Below, piece by piece: positions 53,100-61,484 of a stretch of DNA of 64,000 nt. Each line of letters opens with the position of its first letter. The first letter of the stretch is position 1. A program made the position numbers and the translations under genes. The notes below the pieces were generated by a model that did no database searches, was not told the origin of the DNA, and was given only the letters and a program-made list of their open reading frames with translations. Origin of the DNA: Micromonospora sp. U21. GTDB taxonomy: Bacteria; Actinomycetota; Actinomycetes; Mycobacteriales; Micromonosporaceae. The stretch spans positions 307,611 through 371,610 of the forward strand of contig NZ_JAGPYK010000003.1 of NCBI RefSeq assembly GCF_018070045.1, given 5' to 3'.

Positions 53100-54227
53100 A
53101 TGGCAGGTCGCGAACGATCGGCACTACAGCGCGGCGGGGTGACCGGCTACCTGTTCAAGCTGATCCGGGAGTCCATCCCGCTGACGCAGGAGCAGCTCGC
53201 CGTAGGCCTGGGCGTCGACCGCGTGACCGTGCAGAGCTGGGAATCCGGGCGGCGGCCATTCACCGCGGTGCCGCTCGGGCACGCGGTCTCCGTCCGGCAC
53301 CGGCTCAGACGGCTCGGCGCGAACGCAGTCCTGCTCGCCGCACTCGACGACGCTGCCGAGGCAGACTTCATCCTCGCCGCAGTCCTCGACGAACAGGTGG
53401 ACCGCTGTGACATCGCCGAGCAGCCGCTGGGCTGGTCCGTACTCACCCACCGCCTGACCGACCTGATCCTCTGGGCCGTCCTCGGACAGACACCCACCTT
53501 CGCCAGAGGGCTACCCATCCCCCACCCGCGGCGAGGTCCGGTCGCGTCCGGGCCGACCCTGGCCGTCGACGAGCAACGCACGTTCTTCGCTCACCTTCAC
53601 GTGCTCGCCGAACGCGCAGCCGCCGGACGGGATCCGTACGTACTGCTGCACCGGCAAGCCTGCTTCCTCGCCGGCATGGACACCACCAAGGCGGCGGCAG
53701 GATGGCTCACCCGGAGCAGAACCCGCGCCGGCCGGACGACCACCTTCCACACCTGGTCAACGCTGTGGCCGGACGCCCGCTCCGTCGTCACGTCCCTCGC
53801 CAACCAGGGCGACCCAGAACCTTTGCGGGACTTCATCGCCCACGCACACCCGGACGACGCCTGCGAGCGAGCAGCCCTCAACTACTCGGCCTACTGGGTG
53901 GGCGAGATCCCTTACCGCCACGGCGACGACTCCTTCATGCCCGGGACGCTCGCGGACTGGCACGGCTCGATCCTTCTTCGGCACCTGGTCCAGCGCCTGG
54001 ACCCAGGACACCCCTTCGTCGACCTCAACATCCACAACGTCTGGGCTCTGCTGGCCGCACGACGCGGTCTCGCTCTCGACAACCCCGCCGCGACTCGGTC
54101 ACTCCTCGACCGCAGTGTCCCGCTCCTGGACAGTGACCGGATCTCGGCGCAGTCGCGGCAGGAACTAACCTCAATCGTCTACAGCCTGCGGGCGGACGGA
54201 CTCACCGGCACAGGGACGGGCAGATGA
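53100..54227 (+). CDS. XRE-type helix-turn-helix regulator with long C-terminal domain
   Basis: 375 aa. Residues about 12-60 are an XRE helix-turn-helix (YLFKLIRESIPLTQEQLAVG, LGVDRVTVQSWESGRRPFTA). The remaining 300 residues are mostly helical, with HRQACFLAGMDTTKAAAGWL and LVQRLDPGHPFVDLNIHNVW; they resemble the sensor part of actinobacterial XRE regulators with degenerate TPR-like repeats. Its stop overlaps the HD gene start as ATGA, and it is divergent to the four small genes. It probably controls both sides. Confidence 0.85.
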   Translation: MAGRERSALQRGGVTGYLFKLIRESIPLTQEQLAVGLGVDRVTVQSWESGRRPFTAVPLGHAVSVRHRLRRLGANAVLLAALDDAAEADFILAAVLDEQVDRCDIAEQPLGWSVLTHRLTDLILWAVLGQTPTFARGLPIPHPRRGPVASGPTLAVDEQRTFFAHLHVLAERAAAGRDPYVLLHRQACFLAGMDTTKAAAGWLTRSRTRAGRTTTFHTWSTLWPDARSVVTSLANQGDPEPLRDFIAHAHPDDACERAALNYSAYWVGEIPYRHGDDSFMPGTLADWHGSILLRHLVQRLDPGHPFVDLNIHNVWALLAARRGLALDNPAATRSLLDRSVPLLDSDRISAQSRQELTSIVYSLRADGLTGTGTGR

Positions 54228-54805
54228 GCGACGACCACGACGCCGCCGGAGCGATGCGCTTCATCTTCGAAGCCGGCGTCCTCAAACGTGCCGCCCGTAC
54301 CGGCTGGTGGTTCGCCGGCGTCAAGCACCCCGAGTCCATCGCCGAACACTCCTTCCGGACCGCGCTCATTGGGATGATGCTCGCCGCCATGGAAGGCGCC
54401 GACCCGGCCCGGGTATCGATGCTCTGCGTGCTGCACGACACCCAGGAAACCCGGATCACCGACATCCCGCACATCGCCAAGCGCTACCTCACCGCCGTAC
54501 CCAACACCGCCGTCACCGCCGACCAGGTCGCCACCTGCCCACCCGCAGTCGCTGGCGTCATCACCGCCGCCGTCGCCGAATACGAAGCCGGCGAGACGCT
54601 GGAAGCCGTCGTCGCTCGCGACGCTGACAAGCTGGAATGCCTCGTCCAAGCGGTCGAATACCGCCACCAGGGCATCGACAACGTCCAGCGCTGGATCGAC
54701 AGTTCACGAGCGGCACTCAAGACCGCCAGCGCCCACCGCCTCGCCGACGCCGCCCTCAGCGGACAACCCCTCGACTGGCTCACCCCTCCCCCGCCGCCGG
54801 AGTGA
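54224..54805 (+). CDS. HD-domain hydrolase (YfbR/YfdR-like nucleotidase type)
   Basis: 193 aa, coupled to the XRE gene by a four-base overlap. The HD pattern is complete: His in ESIAEHSFRTALIGMMLAAM, the HD pair in CVLHDTQETRITDIP, and the downstream Asp in VARDADKLECLVQAVEYR. This spacing is that of HD_3/YfbR-like 5'-deoxynucleotidases, which act on deoxynucleoside monophosphates with a divalent metal. The C-terminal PPPPP is cut just before an IS remnant. As partner of a regulator it may act on a nucleotide signal; this is inference. Confidence 0.88.
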   Translation: MSDDHDAAGAMRFIFEAGVLKRAARTGWWFAGVKHPESIAEHSFRTALIGMMLAAMEGADPARVSMLCVLHDTQETRITDIPHIAKRYLTAVPNTAVTADQVATCPPAVAGVITAAVAEYEAGETLEAVVARDADKLECLVQAVEYRHQGIDNVQRWIDSSRAALKTASAHRLADAALSGQPLDWLTPPPPPE

Positions 54806-55180
54806 GCCCTATAGAGCCTGTTTCTGATCTGCCTGGCGGGACTTGTGGTACGTGAGCGACGGTCGGCGTGGCGGCCGTCCATAAAAGACGGGCTCTTGGT
54901 AAGCAGACGGTTCCTACACCCTGCTGCCCCAAGAGCCCGCCTTGACATTGAACCCTGCCCGGCCTGCCGCCAGCCAGCGGCCCCATGCCGTCTGTGCATG
55001 TGGCTGCACAACCCGCCGGCGCCGCTACCCTTCCGACACCACCGACGCCGAATGGGAGATCCTCGAACCCCTGCTCAGCGCCCCAGCCTGCCGTCGCCCC
55101 GGCGGCGGACGCCCGGAAAAACACCACCGTCGGGCGATCATCGACGCGATCTTCTATCTGGTCGATAACGGCATCAAATC
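54806..55180 (+). mobile_element. IS5-type transposase remnant (N-terminal part)
   Basis: The plus-strand frame reads RRYPSDTTDAEWEILEPLLS, then APACRRPGGGRPEKHHRRAI and IDAIFYLVDNGIK, the DUF4096 N-terminal block of IS5-family transposases. It breaks off at about 55180 and none of the DDE catalytic part follows. The 130 bp before it, from the HD gene stop, are probably the IS left flank; terminal repeats cannot be fixed because the right end is missing. Confidence 0.8.
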
Positions 55181-55396
55181 TACGACTACGACTACGACGG
55201 TGGCCGCTGGGTCGGGCGGGACGCCTCCGGCGAGGAGCCCTTCGCCTTGGTGATCGCGGGAGTGCTGAGCGGTTGGAACCCGGAGCACGACGAGGTCGGC
55301 CAGCTGGTCGACGGCACCCTGCACGTCGGCGACCGTGCAGTGCGGCTGGGACTGTGGGAGGGCGAGGTGATCTCGTACGCTGCCGGGCGTGGGTGA
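55181..55396 (+). pseudogene. C-terminal fragment of an unknown gene truncated by the IS5 remnant
   Basis: From the IS break on, a frame reads YDYDYDGGRWVGRDASGEEP, then FALVIAGVLSGWNPEHDEVG and QLVDGTLHVGDRAVRLGLWE, ending at TGA 55396. It overlaps the start of the next gene by eight bases. Its composition is coding-like and the overlap points to one former operon with the SMI1/KNR4-like gene. The family is not recognised; the missing N-terminus prevents assignment. Confidence 0.55.
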
Positions 55397-56027
55397 CTTC
55401 CTCAAGACGACGCTGGCCCGGGTGCCGGACGGATTCGACCTGCCGGAGCCGCTGCGCCTGCTCTTCGCCTGGGTCGACGAGCAGGGTTTCGTGGTGAAAG
55501 GGCACGACGGGGATCTGTACGGCTCGTTGAGCGACAACGGCTGGGTGGGCACCTCGATCGAGTTGCGTGGCTACACCGCCGAGCAGACTCTGTCGTACGC
55601 ACGGTCCTGGTTCGACGAGTCGGTCCTGGATGCGGCCGCACGGTTGTGGCCGTTCGCGCAGACCGGTGGCGAGGGTTCGATGGCCGCGCTGTGGCGCGAC
55701 GGTCGGGGACAGGTGAGGATCGTTCATCTCGGTTCGGGCAGCGGTTCGATGATGACGTGTGTGCTCGCCGGCGATGCGGTCGACTTTCTGCGGCTGCTGG
55801 CGATCGGTTACCGGGAGATCTGCTGGAACGAGGAGTTCAGCGCGCCGCCCGAGCCGTGGGACGCCGACCACGAGATCGTCAATGCGCCCTACCGGGACTG
55901 GCTGCACCGCACCTTCGGTGTCACCGCCCCGGCGACCGGGCTGGAGATCGTGGCGGAGCCCGCCGAGATGGGCGACGAGGACACCACGGACCCGTTTTGT
56001 CGCTGGGTCGACAATAAGGAAGTCTGA
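55389..56027 (+). CDS. SMI1/KNR4-like protein
   Basis: 212 aa from GTG 55389. Segments such as WPFAQTGGEGSMAALWRDGR, VRIVHLGSGSGSMMTCVLAG, DAVDFLRLLAIGYREICWNE and APYRDWLHRTFGV resemble the SMI1/KNR4 superfamily, whose bacterial members are mainly immunity proteins against polymorphic toxins. No toxin gene is beside it; the truncated gene upstream may have been part of the locus. The family call rests on overall pattern and could be wrong. Confidence 0.6.
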   Translation: MGDFLKTTLARVPDGFDLPEPLRLLFAWVDEQGFVVKGHDGDLYGSLSDNGWVGTSIELRGYTAEQTLSYARSWFDESVLDAAARLWPFAQTGGEGSMAALWRDGRGQVRIVHLGSGSGSMMTCVLAGDAVDFLRLLAIGYREICWNEEFSAPPEPWDADHEIVNAPYRDWLHRTFGVTAPATGLEIVAEPAEMGDEDTTDPFCRWVDNKEV

Positions 56028-56410
56028 GCCCGTCACCGGGTCAGGACGCCATGGCGATCTCCGGCTACGAAAATCTTGCCGGAGCCAACTTCATGCAGAG
56101 GCAGATACGCGAGATGTGCAGAGGTTCCGCCGGCCAGGCGCTGGGGACGGCACGACGGCGGCGGATCGGCCACCCACGTCCGCCAACAATGAGTAACTGG
56201 TGGACGTGAGATGGCAGCACCGGGATCGTGGCAGATCCGGATACTCGATCAGCGTGAGCGCCGGACGCCGGGATGGTCGGATGCGCTGCAACATCGCCAG
56301 ACGAGAGGAACGGATGGCTTGCCGGCAGGGATGATTGGGGTTGTCGAGACTCAGATCATCTGTTGTCGGGAAGCACCCGTTCGGTGAAGGATGCGTGGTT
56401 TGGCAGGCCG
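56028..56410. other. Region without a supported gene
   Basis: Frames on both strands are short, with no ribosome sites. The composition is mixed and may be mobile-element debris, since the next stretch is a transposase remnant. Confidence 0.4.
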
Positions 56411-56545
56411 GGTGAGGACGCTCAATGAACATTCGCGTCACTACAACGGTCGGCGCCCCATCGGGCGCTGCAGTTGCAGCCCAACGATCCGACCGTCCCG
56501 TCGTTGACCTGACCCACCAGCGGATCAAACGCCGGCCTCACCTTG
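56411..56545 (+). pseudogene. Decayed transposase tail (IS3/IS481 type)
   Basis: Three frames must be joined to read RTLNEHSRHYNGRRP, then HRALQLQP and VDLTHQRIKRRPHL. This order is the C-terminus of DDE transposases of the integrase-like type, where the LxxHYNxxRPHRALQLxPP block is conserved. At least two frameshifts show it is dead. Its end overlaps the TetR stop at 56525. Confidence 0.55.
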
Positions 56546-57154
56546 TAGAGGGGCGACGCCATCGTAGGCACCGGTGACGGTCCTGAGGAGCTCGACATTG
56601 CTCGGGTAGGTCGCCGAGAGGAGTTCGCGTATTACGGGTTCACGGTCATAGTCGTCGGCCAGACGTAAGCCGAGGATGACGTTGGCCATCATGCCGGCGG
56701 CGAGGGTCTGACTGGCTTGTTCGGGTGTGAGATCGCCGCGGTTGACGAGCACTCGGTAGACGCGGAGGAAGCCGTCTCTGGCGAGTGGCCCGATCTCCGG
56801 ATCGGTGCCGGCGGTGAAGGCGTGCGCGAGGCAGAGTTGCAATCCCTGCTCCTTGAACAGTTGAAGGTAGGCGACACCGATACGCGGTGCGAGGTCGCCA
56901 GGTGCGTCGTCGTCGATCGTCTGCTCGAACACCTCGACCACTCTGTCGAGCGCGTGCTCGATCGCGGCTCGGATGAGCGCGTCTTTGCTGCCGAACAGGG
57001 ACACCACGTAGGGCTGGCTCACGGCGGCCTCGCGGGCGATGTCTGCCGTGGTGGTTGCGGCGAAGCCCTTGCTACCGAAGATCCGGATCGCCGCAGCGAG
57101 CACGGAAGCGCGTCGCTGGGACGAGGAGATTCGTTTCTGGCCCATGGTTGACAT
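56525..57154 (-). CDS. TetR/AcrR family transcriptional regulator
   Basis: About 209 aa from ATG 57154 or 57145; no clear ribosome site marks the start, so it may be leaderless. The N-terminal domain is typical (RASVLAAAIRIFGSKGFAAT, TTADIAREAAVSQPYVVSLF) and the C-terminal part helical (IGVAYLQLFKEQGLQLCLAH). It is divergent to the DUF1772 gene at 57340. The AT-rich tetranucleotide run ATCAATCAATCAAT at 57158-57171, right by the start, may be its site. Confidence 0.87.
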   Translation of the reverse strand: MSTMGQKRISSSQRRASVLAAAIRIFGSKGFAATTTADIAREAAVSQPYVVSLFGSKDALIRAAIEHALDRVVEVFEQTIDDDAPGDLAPRIGVAYLQLFKEQGLQLCLAHAFTAGTDPEIGPLARDGFLRVYRVLVNRGDLTPEQASQTLAAGMMANVILGLRLADDYDREPVIRELLSATYPSNVELLRTVTGAYDGVAPLQGEAGV

Positions 57155-57339
57155 GTTATCAATCAATCAATAATCTTTGCGATGCGCTGCCGATCGGCCA
57201 CCTCGGCGTGAGCGCCGGCGATCGCGGCGATCGGCTCCAGCCGTGCTTTCTCATGTGCGGTGTCACGTCGCGGATGCTGCGGCACAGCTCGCCGATGGGG
57301 CGTGACACTGTGCAGTCCGGCACGATGAGGGGACCGGGT

Positions 57340-57795
57340 ATGGACGTGCTGATGTTCGCCACCGTCGCGGTGCTGGGGTTCACGGCGTGCGCCGAGTTCG
57401 GCTCCTATGCTTTTGTGCATCCGGTGGTCAAGCGTCTGGCGCCGCGTGACCACATCCTGGTCGAACAGGGTCTGCTGCGTACCTTCGGGATTGTGATGCC
57501 GGTGCTGATGACGGCTTCGCTCGTGCTGGCTATCAGCTACGCGGCCCGCCCTGATGGGGCGGGGTTGCCCGAGGTGTTGCGTTGGGTTGCGGCCGCGACC
57601 TGGGCCACGGGCATCGTCACGACCGTGGTCGTGAACGTGCCGATCAACCTGTCCACACTGCGCTGGGACAAGGATTTCCCTCCGGAGCGCTGGCAAGAGC
57701 GCCGTAACCGCTGGGAGTGGTTTCAGGGATACCGTTCGTGGGCCTATCTCGCGGCCTTCCTGCTCGTCGCTCTCTCGGTCGCCACGGTCGGCTGA
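57340..57795 (+). CDS. DUF1772 (anthrone oxygenase-like) membrane protein
   Basis: 151 aa from ATG 57340 with GAGGGGACC upstream. Four hydrophobic segments (LMFATVAVLGFTACAEFGSY, IVMPVLMTASLVLAISYAA, VAAATWATGIVTTVVVNVPI, WAYLAAFLLVALSVATV) and the motif NVPINLSTLRWDKDFPPERW with WEWFQGYRSW fit DUF1772, a family that includes fungal and bacterial anthrone oxygenase-like proteins. The reaction in actinobacteria is not known. The TetR gene on the other side is its likely repressor. Confidence 0.82.
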   Translation: MDVLMFATVAVLGFTACAEFGSYAFVHPVVKRLAPRDHILVEQGLLRTFGIVMPVLMTASLVLAISYAARPDGAGLPEVLRWVAAATWATGIVTTVVVNVPINLSTLRWDKDFPPERWQERRNRWEWFQGYRSWAYLAAFLLVALSVATVG

Positions 57796-58037
57796 GAGAG
57801 TGTTGGGTTACCCGTTGACCACGTGAAGTGAGTTGACAGGATCCGTTGTGGTGTAGGGGATTACAGAAGCGGATACCGGATCAAATGCGATTGGCTTGCC
57901 GACGGTCAGTCGCGGCCAGTACCCGCCTGGCTTTGGATGCGGTGCCCGTGGGACGAGGTGGCGTGGTCTTCGTGGTCGTCGTCTACCTCGTAATCTTCCG
58001 TACCAGGACGGCCCGTCATGAGGCGCCTCATGACACT

Positions 58038-58664
58038 TCAGGTCAGGAGTTCGCGGGCCAGGGCCTCGGTCCACCAGCGCTCGACTTGATCGGGTTGCCA
58101 GCCGCGTTCGCCGGTCAGTGTGGTGTAGACGTCGATGTTGCAGATCGCCGCATAGATATCGACGGCCGACCGTATGTCTAGTCCTTGCCGGAGAACGCCG
58201 CCCGGCCACGACGAGAACACCTGGATCCTGGTCTCGTCCCCCCGCTGACGGCCGTCGCGGTAGACGCTCGCCAGCGCAGGCTCGGTGCGGCCCGCCTCGC
58301 GTACGAGCGCGATGATGTCACCGGCACGCTCGAAGAGCCGCCGGTCGTAGCCGGCCATCGCCGCGAGCTGCCGCACCGGATCGTTCTCGGCCCCTTCCAG
58401 TTCGGCGAGCGACTGCGATGGATTTGCGGCGATGTCTGCTGCGTCGGCCAGGGCCTGGATCAGCCCGGTCTTGTTCCCGTACACCGCGTAGACGGTGGGC
58501 ACCGAGACCCCCGCCTCCCGTGCCACGTCACGTACCGTGGTCGCCGCCCAGCCGCGGGAGAAGAACAGTCGACGAGCGGCGCTGGCGATCTCACCCCTCG
58601 TCTCTGCCGCTTGCGCCACCCGGCGCAGTGATTCGTACCTCCGCCTGCCTGTCTCGGCGGTCAA
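58038..58664 (-). CDS. TetR/AcrR family transcriptional regulator
   Basis: 208 aa. The N-terminal domain reads AQAAETRGEIASAARRLFFS, RGWAATTVRDVAREAGVSVP, TVYAVYGNKTGLIQALADAA. The C-terminal half is the ligand part (FERAGDIIALVREAGRTEPA). It starts 40 bp from the divergent membrane protein gene at 58705, which is presumably its target. The 240 bp before its stop (57796-58037) show no gene. Confidence 0.88.
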   Translation of the reverse strand: MTAETGRRRYESLRRVAQAAETRGEIASAARRLFFSRGWAATTVRDVAREAGVSVPTVYAVYGNKTGLIQALADAADIAANPSQSLAELEGAENDPVRQLAAMAGYDRRLFERAGDIIALVREAGRTEPALASVYRDGRQRGDETRIQVFSSWPGGVLRQGLDIRSAVDIYAAICNIDVYTTLTGERGWQPDQVERWWTEALARELLT

Positions 58665-58704
58665 TGGCTTGCCTCCTTCAGTTTTCGAGCCTTATATTGA
58701 ATGT

Positions 58705-59532
58705 ATGTCACGTAAACTCGGCGTCGGAAACACCTGGACGTTCTCGCGGATCGCCGGACTCGCCGGACTCGGCTTCGCCATCCTGATCGCCTCCACCAAC
58801 GCCTTCCTGGTGCCAGCCGGCCTGCCCCACACCGGCGCTGAGACCAACGACGTTGTCCAGTTTTTCACCACCCAACAGAACACCGTCGGCCTCGCGTCAG
58901 CACTCGCCCCGATCGCCTGGGTGCTGGCCACCCTGTTCGGCGCCGGCGCGGTCTCCGTGCTGTGGCGTTCCGACCTCGAGCAAGGCACAGCCTGGTCCCT
59001 GGTCGGGTTCGCCGGGGTGATCATGCAGAACATCACCTTCACCGGCGTGATGGCCACCCGGCTCGCGCTCGCGTCAACGACCGCGCAGGACAGCAGCACG
59101 ATCGCCGGGCTCTGGGCACTACACAACGCGCTGTTCGTCTTCAACGGCACCTTCCTGGCACTGGCCATGACCGGCCTGTCCATCAGCGGCCGACGCGCCG
59201 GCCTGATCCGCCGCTGGCACAGCGGGATCGGCCTGCTTGCCGCCGCACTCCAGTTCGGCTCGGCCGTGCTGAGCCCTCTGGCCATCGACGACCCCGGTAC
59301 GGTCGGTCTCCTCGGCCTTGTCGGCTGGCTAATCTGGGTCGTGTGGGTCGTCGCCTACGGCATCACCCTGATCCGCCCGACATCCGTTCCCATCCAGGCG
59401 ATACCGAATAACCGACGCACCGGTCCCGTTGAGTCATTTCGATCAGACCATCGGCAGGCCGATCTACCCGACGGCCAGCGTCGCCATCCAGCACAGCAGC
59501 GCGTCGAACCGCCGGAGAGCGCGCAGGCATAG
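58705..59532 (+). CDS. Multi-pass membrane protein of unknown function
   Basis: 275 aa from ATG 58705 (MSRKLGVGNTWTFSRIAGLA). About seven hydrophobic segments run through residue 225 (LGFAILIASTNAFLVPAGL, LAPIAWVLATLFGAGAVSVL, GFAGVIMQNITFTGVMATRL, LLGLVGWLIWVVWVVAYGIT). The last 50 residues are hydrophilic and of low complexity, so the natural stop may have been lost. I do not recognise the family with certainty. The divergent TetR gene suggests inducible expression. Confidence 0.75.
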   Translation: MSRKLGVGNTWTFSRIAGLAGLGFAILIASTNAFLVPAGLPHTGAETNDVVQFFTTQQNTVGLASALAPIAWVLATLFGAGAVSVLWRSDLEQGTAWSLVGFAGVIMQNITFTGVMATRLALASTTAQDSSTIAGLWALHNALFVFNGTFLALAMTGLSISGRRAGLIRRWHSGIGLLAAALQFGSAVLSPLAIDDPGTVGLLGLVGWLIWVVWVVAYGITLIRPTSVPIQAIPNNRRTGPVESFRSDHRQADLPDGQRRHPAQQRVEPPESAQA

Positions 59533-59706
59533 ACATCCGCTCATCAGCAGTTCCGGATGGCGAGCGGCAGCTCCAGCCGTCACGCTGCGTGCGGCGCGGA
59601 TCGCCAGATCCGCGCACCTGCTCTTCGTTCCGACGCCGTCGTTCTCAGCGCTGGGACCTGCGCCGGGGATCCTCGGTTTGGCCAGGCTGCTTGGCGCGGC
59701 GGGCGC

Positions 59707-60426
59707 TCAGGAGTGTGGAGTTCGTACTTGCTCGAAGTGGAACTCGCGGATGAAGCAGTCTCGTGGTTGACCAACCGCGAAGACCACGCAGTCGATGACC
59801 GACTGCGCAGTGAGGTCGCTATCTGCCTGCCGCGGCCCATCTTGAACGAAGTCCGGTGGAAAAAGGGAAATCACCCGGATTCCTTCTGGCCGGAGCCGGT
59901 GCGACAGGATCTCAGCGAGCCCGGCGTGGGCATGCTTGGCCGCGTAGAACGCGGGATGCGCGCCCGAGCGGCGGTGCCCCACCTCGCCGCATGTGGAGAT
60001 CATGTTGACGACGTCGGGCCGCGACGATGCACGCAGCAGCGGCAGCAGATGCTTGGTCAGCAGCACGGTGCCGGTCCCGCCCGCAGCAGCCATTACGCTC
60101 TCGATCGTGTCGTCCGAGACGTCTGCCAGGTCGTCACCTTCGATGTATGCGGCACCATTGTTGATCAGCACATCGAGGTAGCTCGTCCGGTCGGCCACGG
60201 CCGCGGCGAACCCACGCACCGAATCCGGTGCGGCGAGGTCGCAATGAAACGCATCAGCCCGACCTGCCCCCCGCTGGCTGATCGCATCCGCAACCCGCCG
60301 GGCCGCCACCACGTCGCGGGCCGAGAGGAAGATCTGTGCGCCGCGTTCGGCGAACGCCTCGGCCAGAAGCCGACCCGTGCCACGTGCCGCGCCGGTGATG
60401 GCGACGCGCAAACCATCAAGATCCAT
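59707..60426 (-). CDS. Short-chain dehydrogenase/reductase with displaced catalytic Tyr
   Basis: 239 aa from ATG 60426. The Rossmann motif TGAARGTGRLLAEAF, the later LINNGAAYIEG and VVNMISTCGEVGH fit the classical SDR fold. The active-site segment is AFYAAKHAHAGL: relative to the usual YxxxK the tyrosine is one place nearer the lysine, and Phe sits where Tyr is expected. Activity may be altered or the enzyme may use an unusual geometry. No strong ribosome site was seen; the longer frame upstream is non-coding. The 393 bp to the MBL gene (60427-60819) contain nothing I can support. Confidence 0.82.
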   Translation of the reverse strand: MDLDGLRVAITGAARGTGRLLAEAFAERGAQIFLSARDVVAARRVADAISQRGAGRADAFHCDLAAPDSVRGFAAAVADRTSYLDVLINNGAAYIEGDDLADVSDDTIESVMAAAGGTGTVLLTKHLLPLLRASSRPDVVNMISTCGEVGHRRSGAHPAFYAAKHAHAGLAEILSHRLRPEGIRVISLFPPDFVQDGPRQADSDLTAQSVIDCVVFAVGQPRDCFIREFHFEQVRTPHS

Positions 60427-60819
60427 GGGCCGACAGTGAAGCACCTGAACTCTGGTTGAGGTCAACAGGATCCTCCCAAGATCGGACATCCGCTCATCGG
60501 CAGAAGCGGATGCGCCAGCCTCTCCGCCCGCCCGTTCACGGCGGGTAGCCAACCAGCCGGATCGGGGTGTCACGCTTCAAGTGAAGCCACGACGTAACGC
60601 GTCATGCGGAGTACGACATCGCCGGCAGCCGGCCGGATCGAACGTGTGGTCGATTTAGCCGCTCCGTGTGGCGGTGCGTGATCGTCGGTGGAATGGGGCG
60701 CGGGCCGCATGGGCCGGCGGGACATCTGGGTGGTGATCGGTCAGACGAGGCGCGGTGCCCGCGCCCGTTCCGGCAGACTGCGCTGAGGAAGTCACGATTC
60801 GATAATCGAGGAGTCACGA

Positions 60820-61449
60820 ATGCGCCTGACCAAGTACGGCCATTCCTGCGTACGCATCGAGCACGACGGGGGAGTGCTGGTCATCGACCCGGGAGAGGTC
60901 AGCGAGCGTGAGGCCCTGGACGGCGTGGACGCCGTGCTGATCACCCATGAGCACACTGACCATCTGCACGTCGAGGCGCTGACGGCGCAGCGCGAGCGTC
61001 GCCCGTTCACCCTGCACGGGCCGGCGTCGCTGGCATCCACTCTGGACGGCCTGGCCGACCTGCTCGAGCCGGTGGAGCCGGGCTCGGGGTTCACCGCCGC
61101 CGGCATCCCGGTGCGGGCCTACGGCGGGCGGCACGCCGTGGTCCATCCCGACATCCCGGTGGTGGACAATCTGGCGTACCTGGTCGACGACCGGGTCTAC
61201 CACCCCGGTGACTCGCTCGTCGTGCCGGAGGACATCCAGATCGACACCCTCTTCCTGCCCATTCACGCCCCGTGGACGAAGTTCTCCGAGTCGCTGGACT
61301 TCCTCCGGGCGGTTGGCCCGCGCCGGGCCTACGCGCTGCACGACGGGTACCTCAACGACAACGGGCTGGGCGTGCTGAACGGCAACTTCAGCCGGCTCTA
61401 CGAGGGGGAGTACCGCCGGCTCGAACCGGGCACCCGGGTCGACGCCTGA
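60820..61449 (+). CDS. MBL-fold metal-dependent hydrolase (UlaG-like)
   Basis: 209 aa from ATG 60820 with GAGGAG upstream. The start MRLTKYGHSCVRIEHDGGVL and the metal motif THEHTDHL near residue 45 are typical of the UlaG/YtkL branch of metallo-beta-lactamase-fold hydrolases, which keep only part of the classical ligand set. The later VYHPGDS and LPIHAPWTKFSESLDFLRAV supply the remaining Asp and His. Likely hydrolyses a cytoplasmic phosphodiester or lactone; the substrate is unknown. It is probably monocistronic. Confidence 0.88.
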   Translation: MRLTKYGHSCVRIEHDGGVLVIDPGEVSEREALDGVDAVLITHEHTDHLHVEALTAQRERRPFTLHGPASLASTLDGLADLLEPVEPGSGFTAAGIPVRAYGGRHAVVHPDIPVVDNLAYLVDDRVYHPGDSLVVPEDIQIDTLFLPIHAPWTKFSESLDFLRAVGPRRAYALHDGYLNDNGLGVLNGNFSRLYEGEYRRLEPGTRVDA

Positions 61450-61484
61450 CAGTGCGGATGTAGGTGGGGTCACCATCGCGCCGC

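Noticed and set aside
57808..58209. 133-codon minus-strand frame overlapping the TetR gene at 58038
   Set aside because: Overlaps a clear TetR gene in another frame and has shadow-like composition.
60602..60817. 71-codon minus-strand ORF in the gap before the MBL gene
   Set aside because: No ribosome site, Arg/Pro/Ser-rich composition and no family; likely chance.
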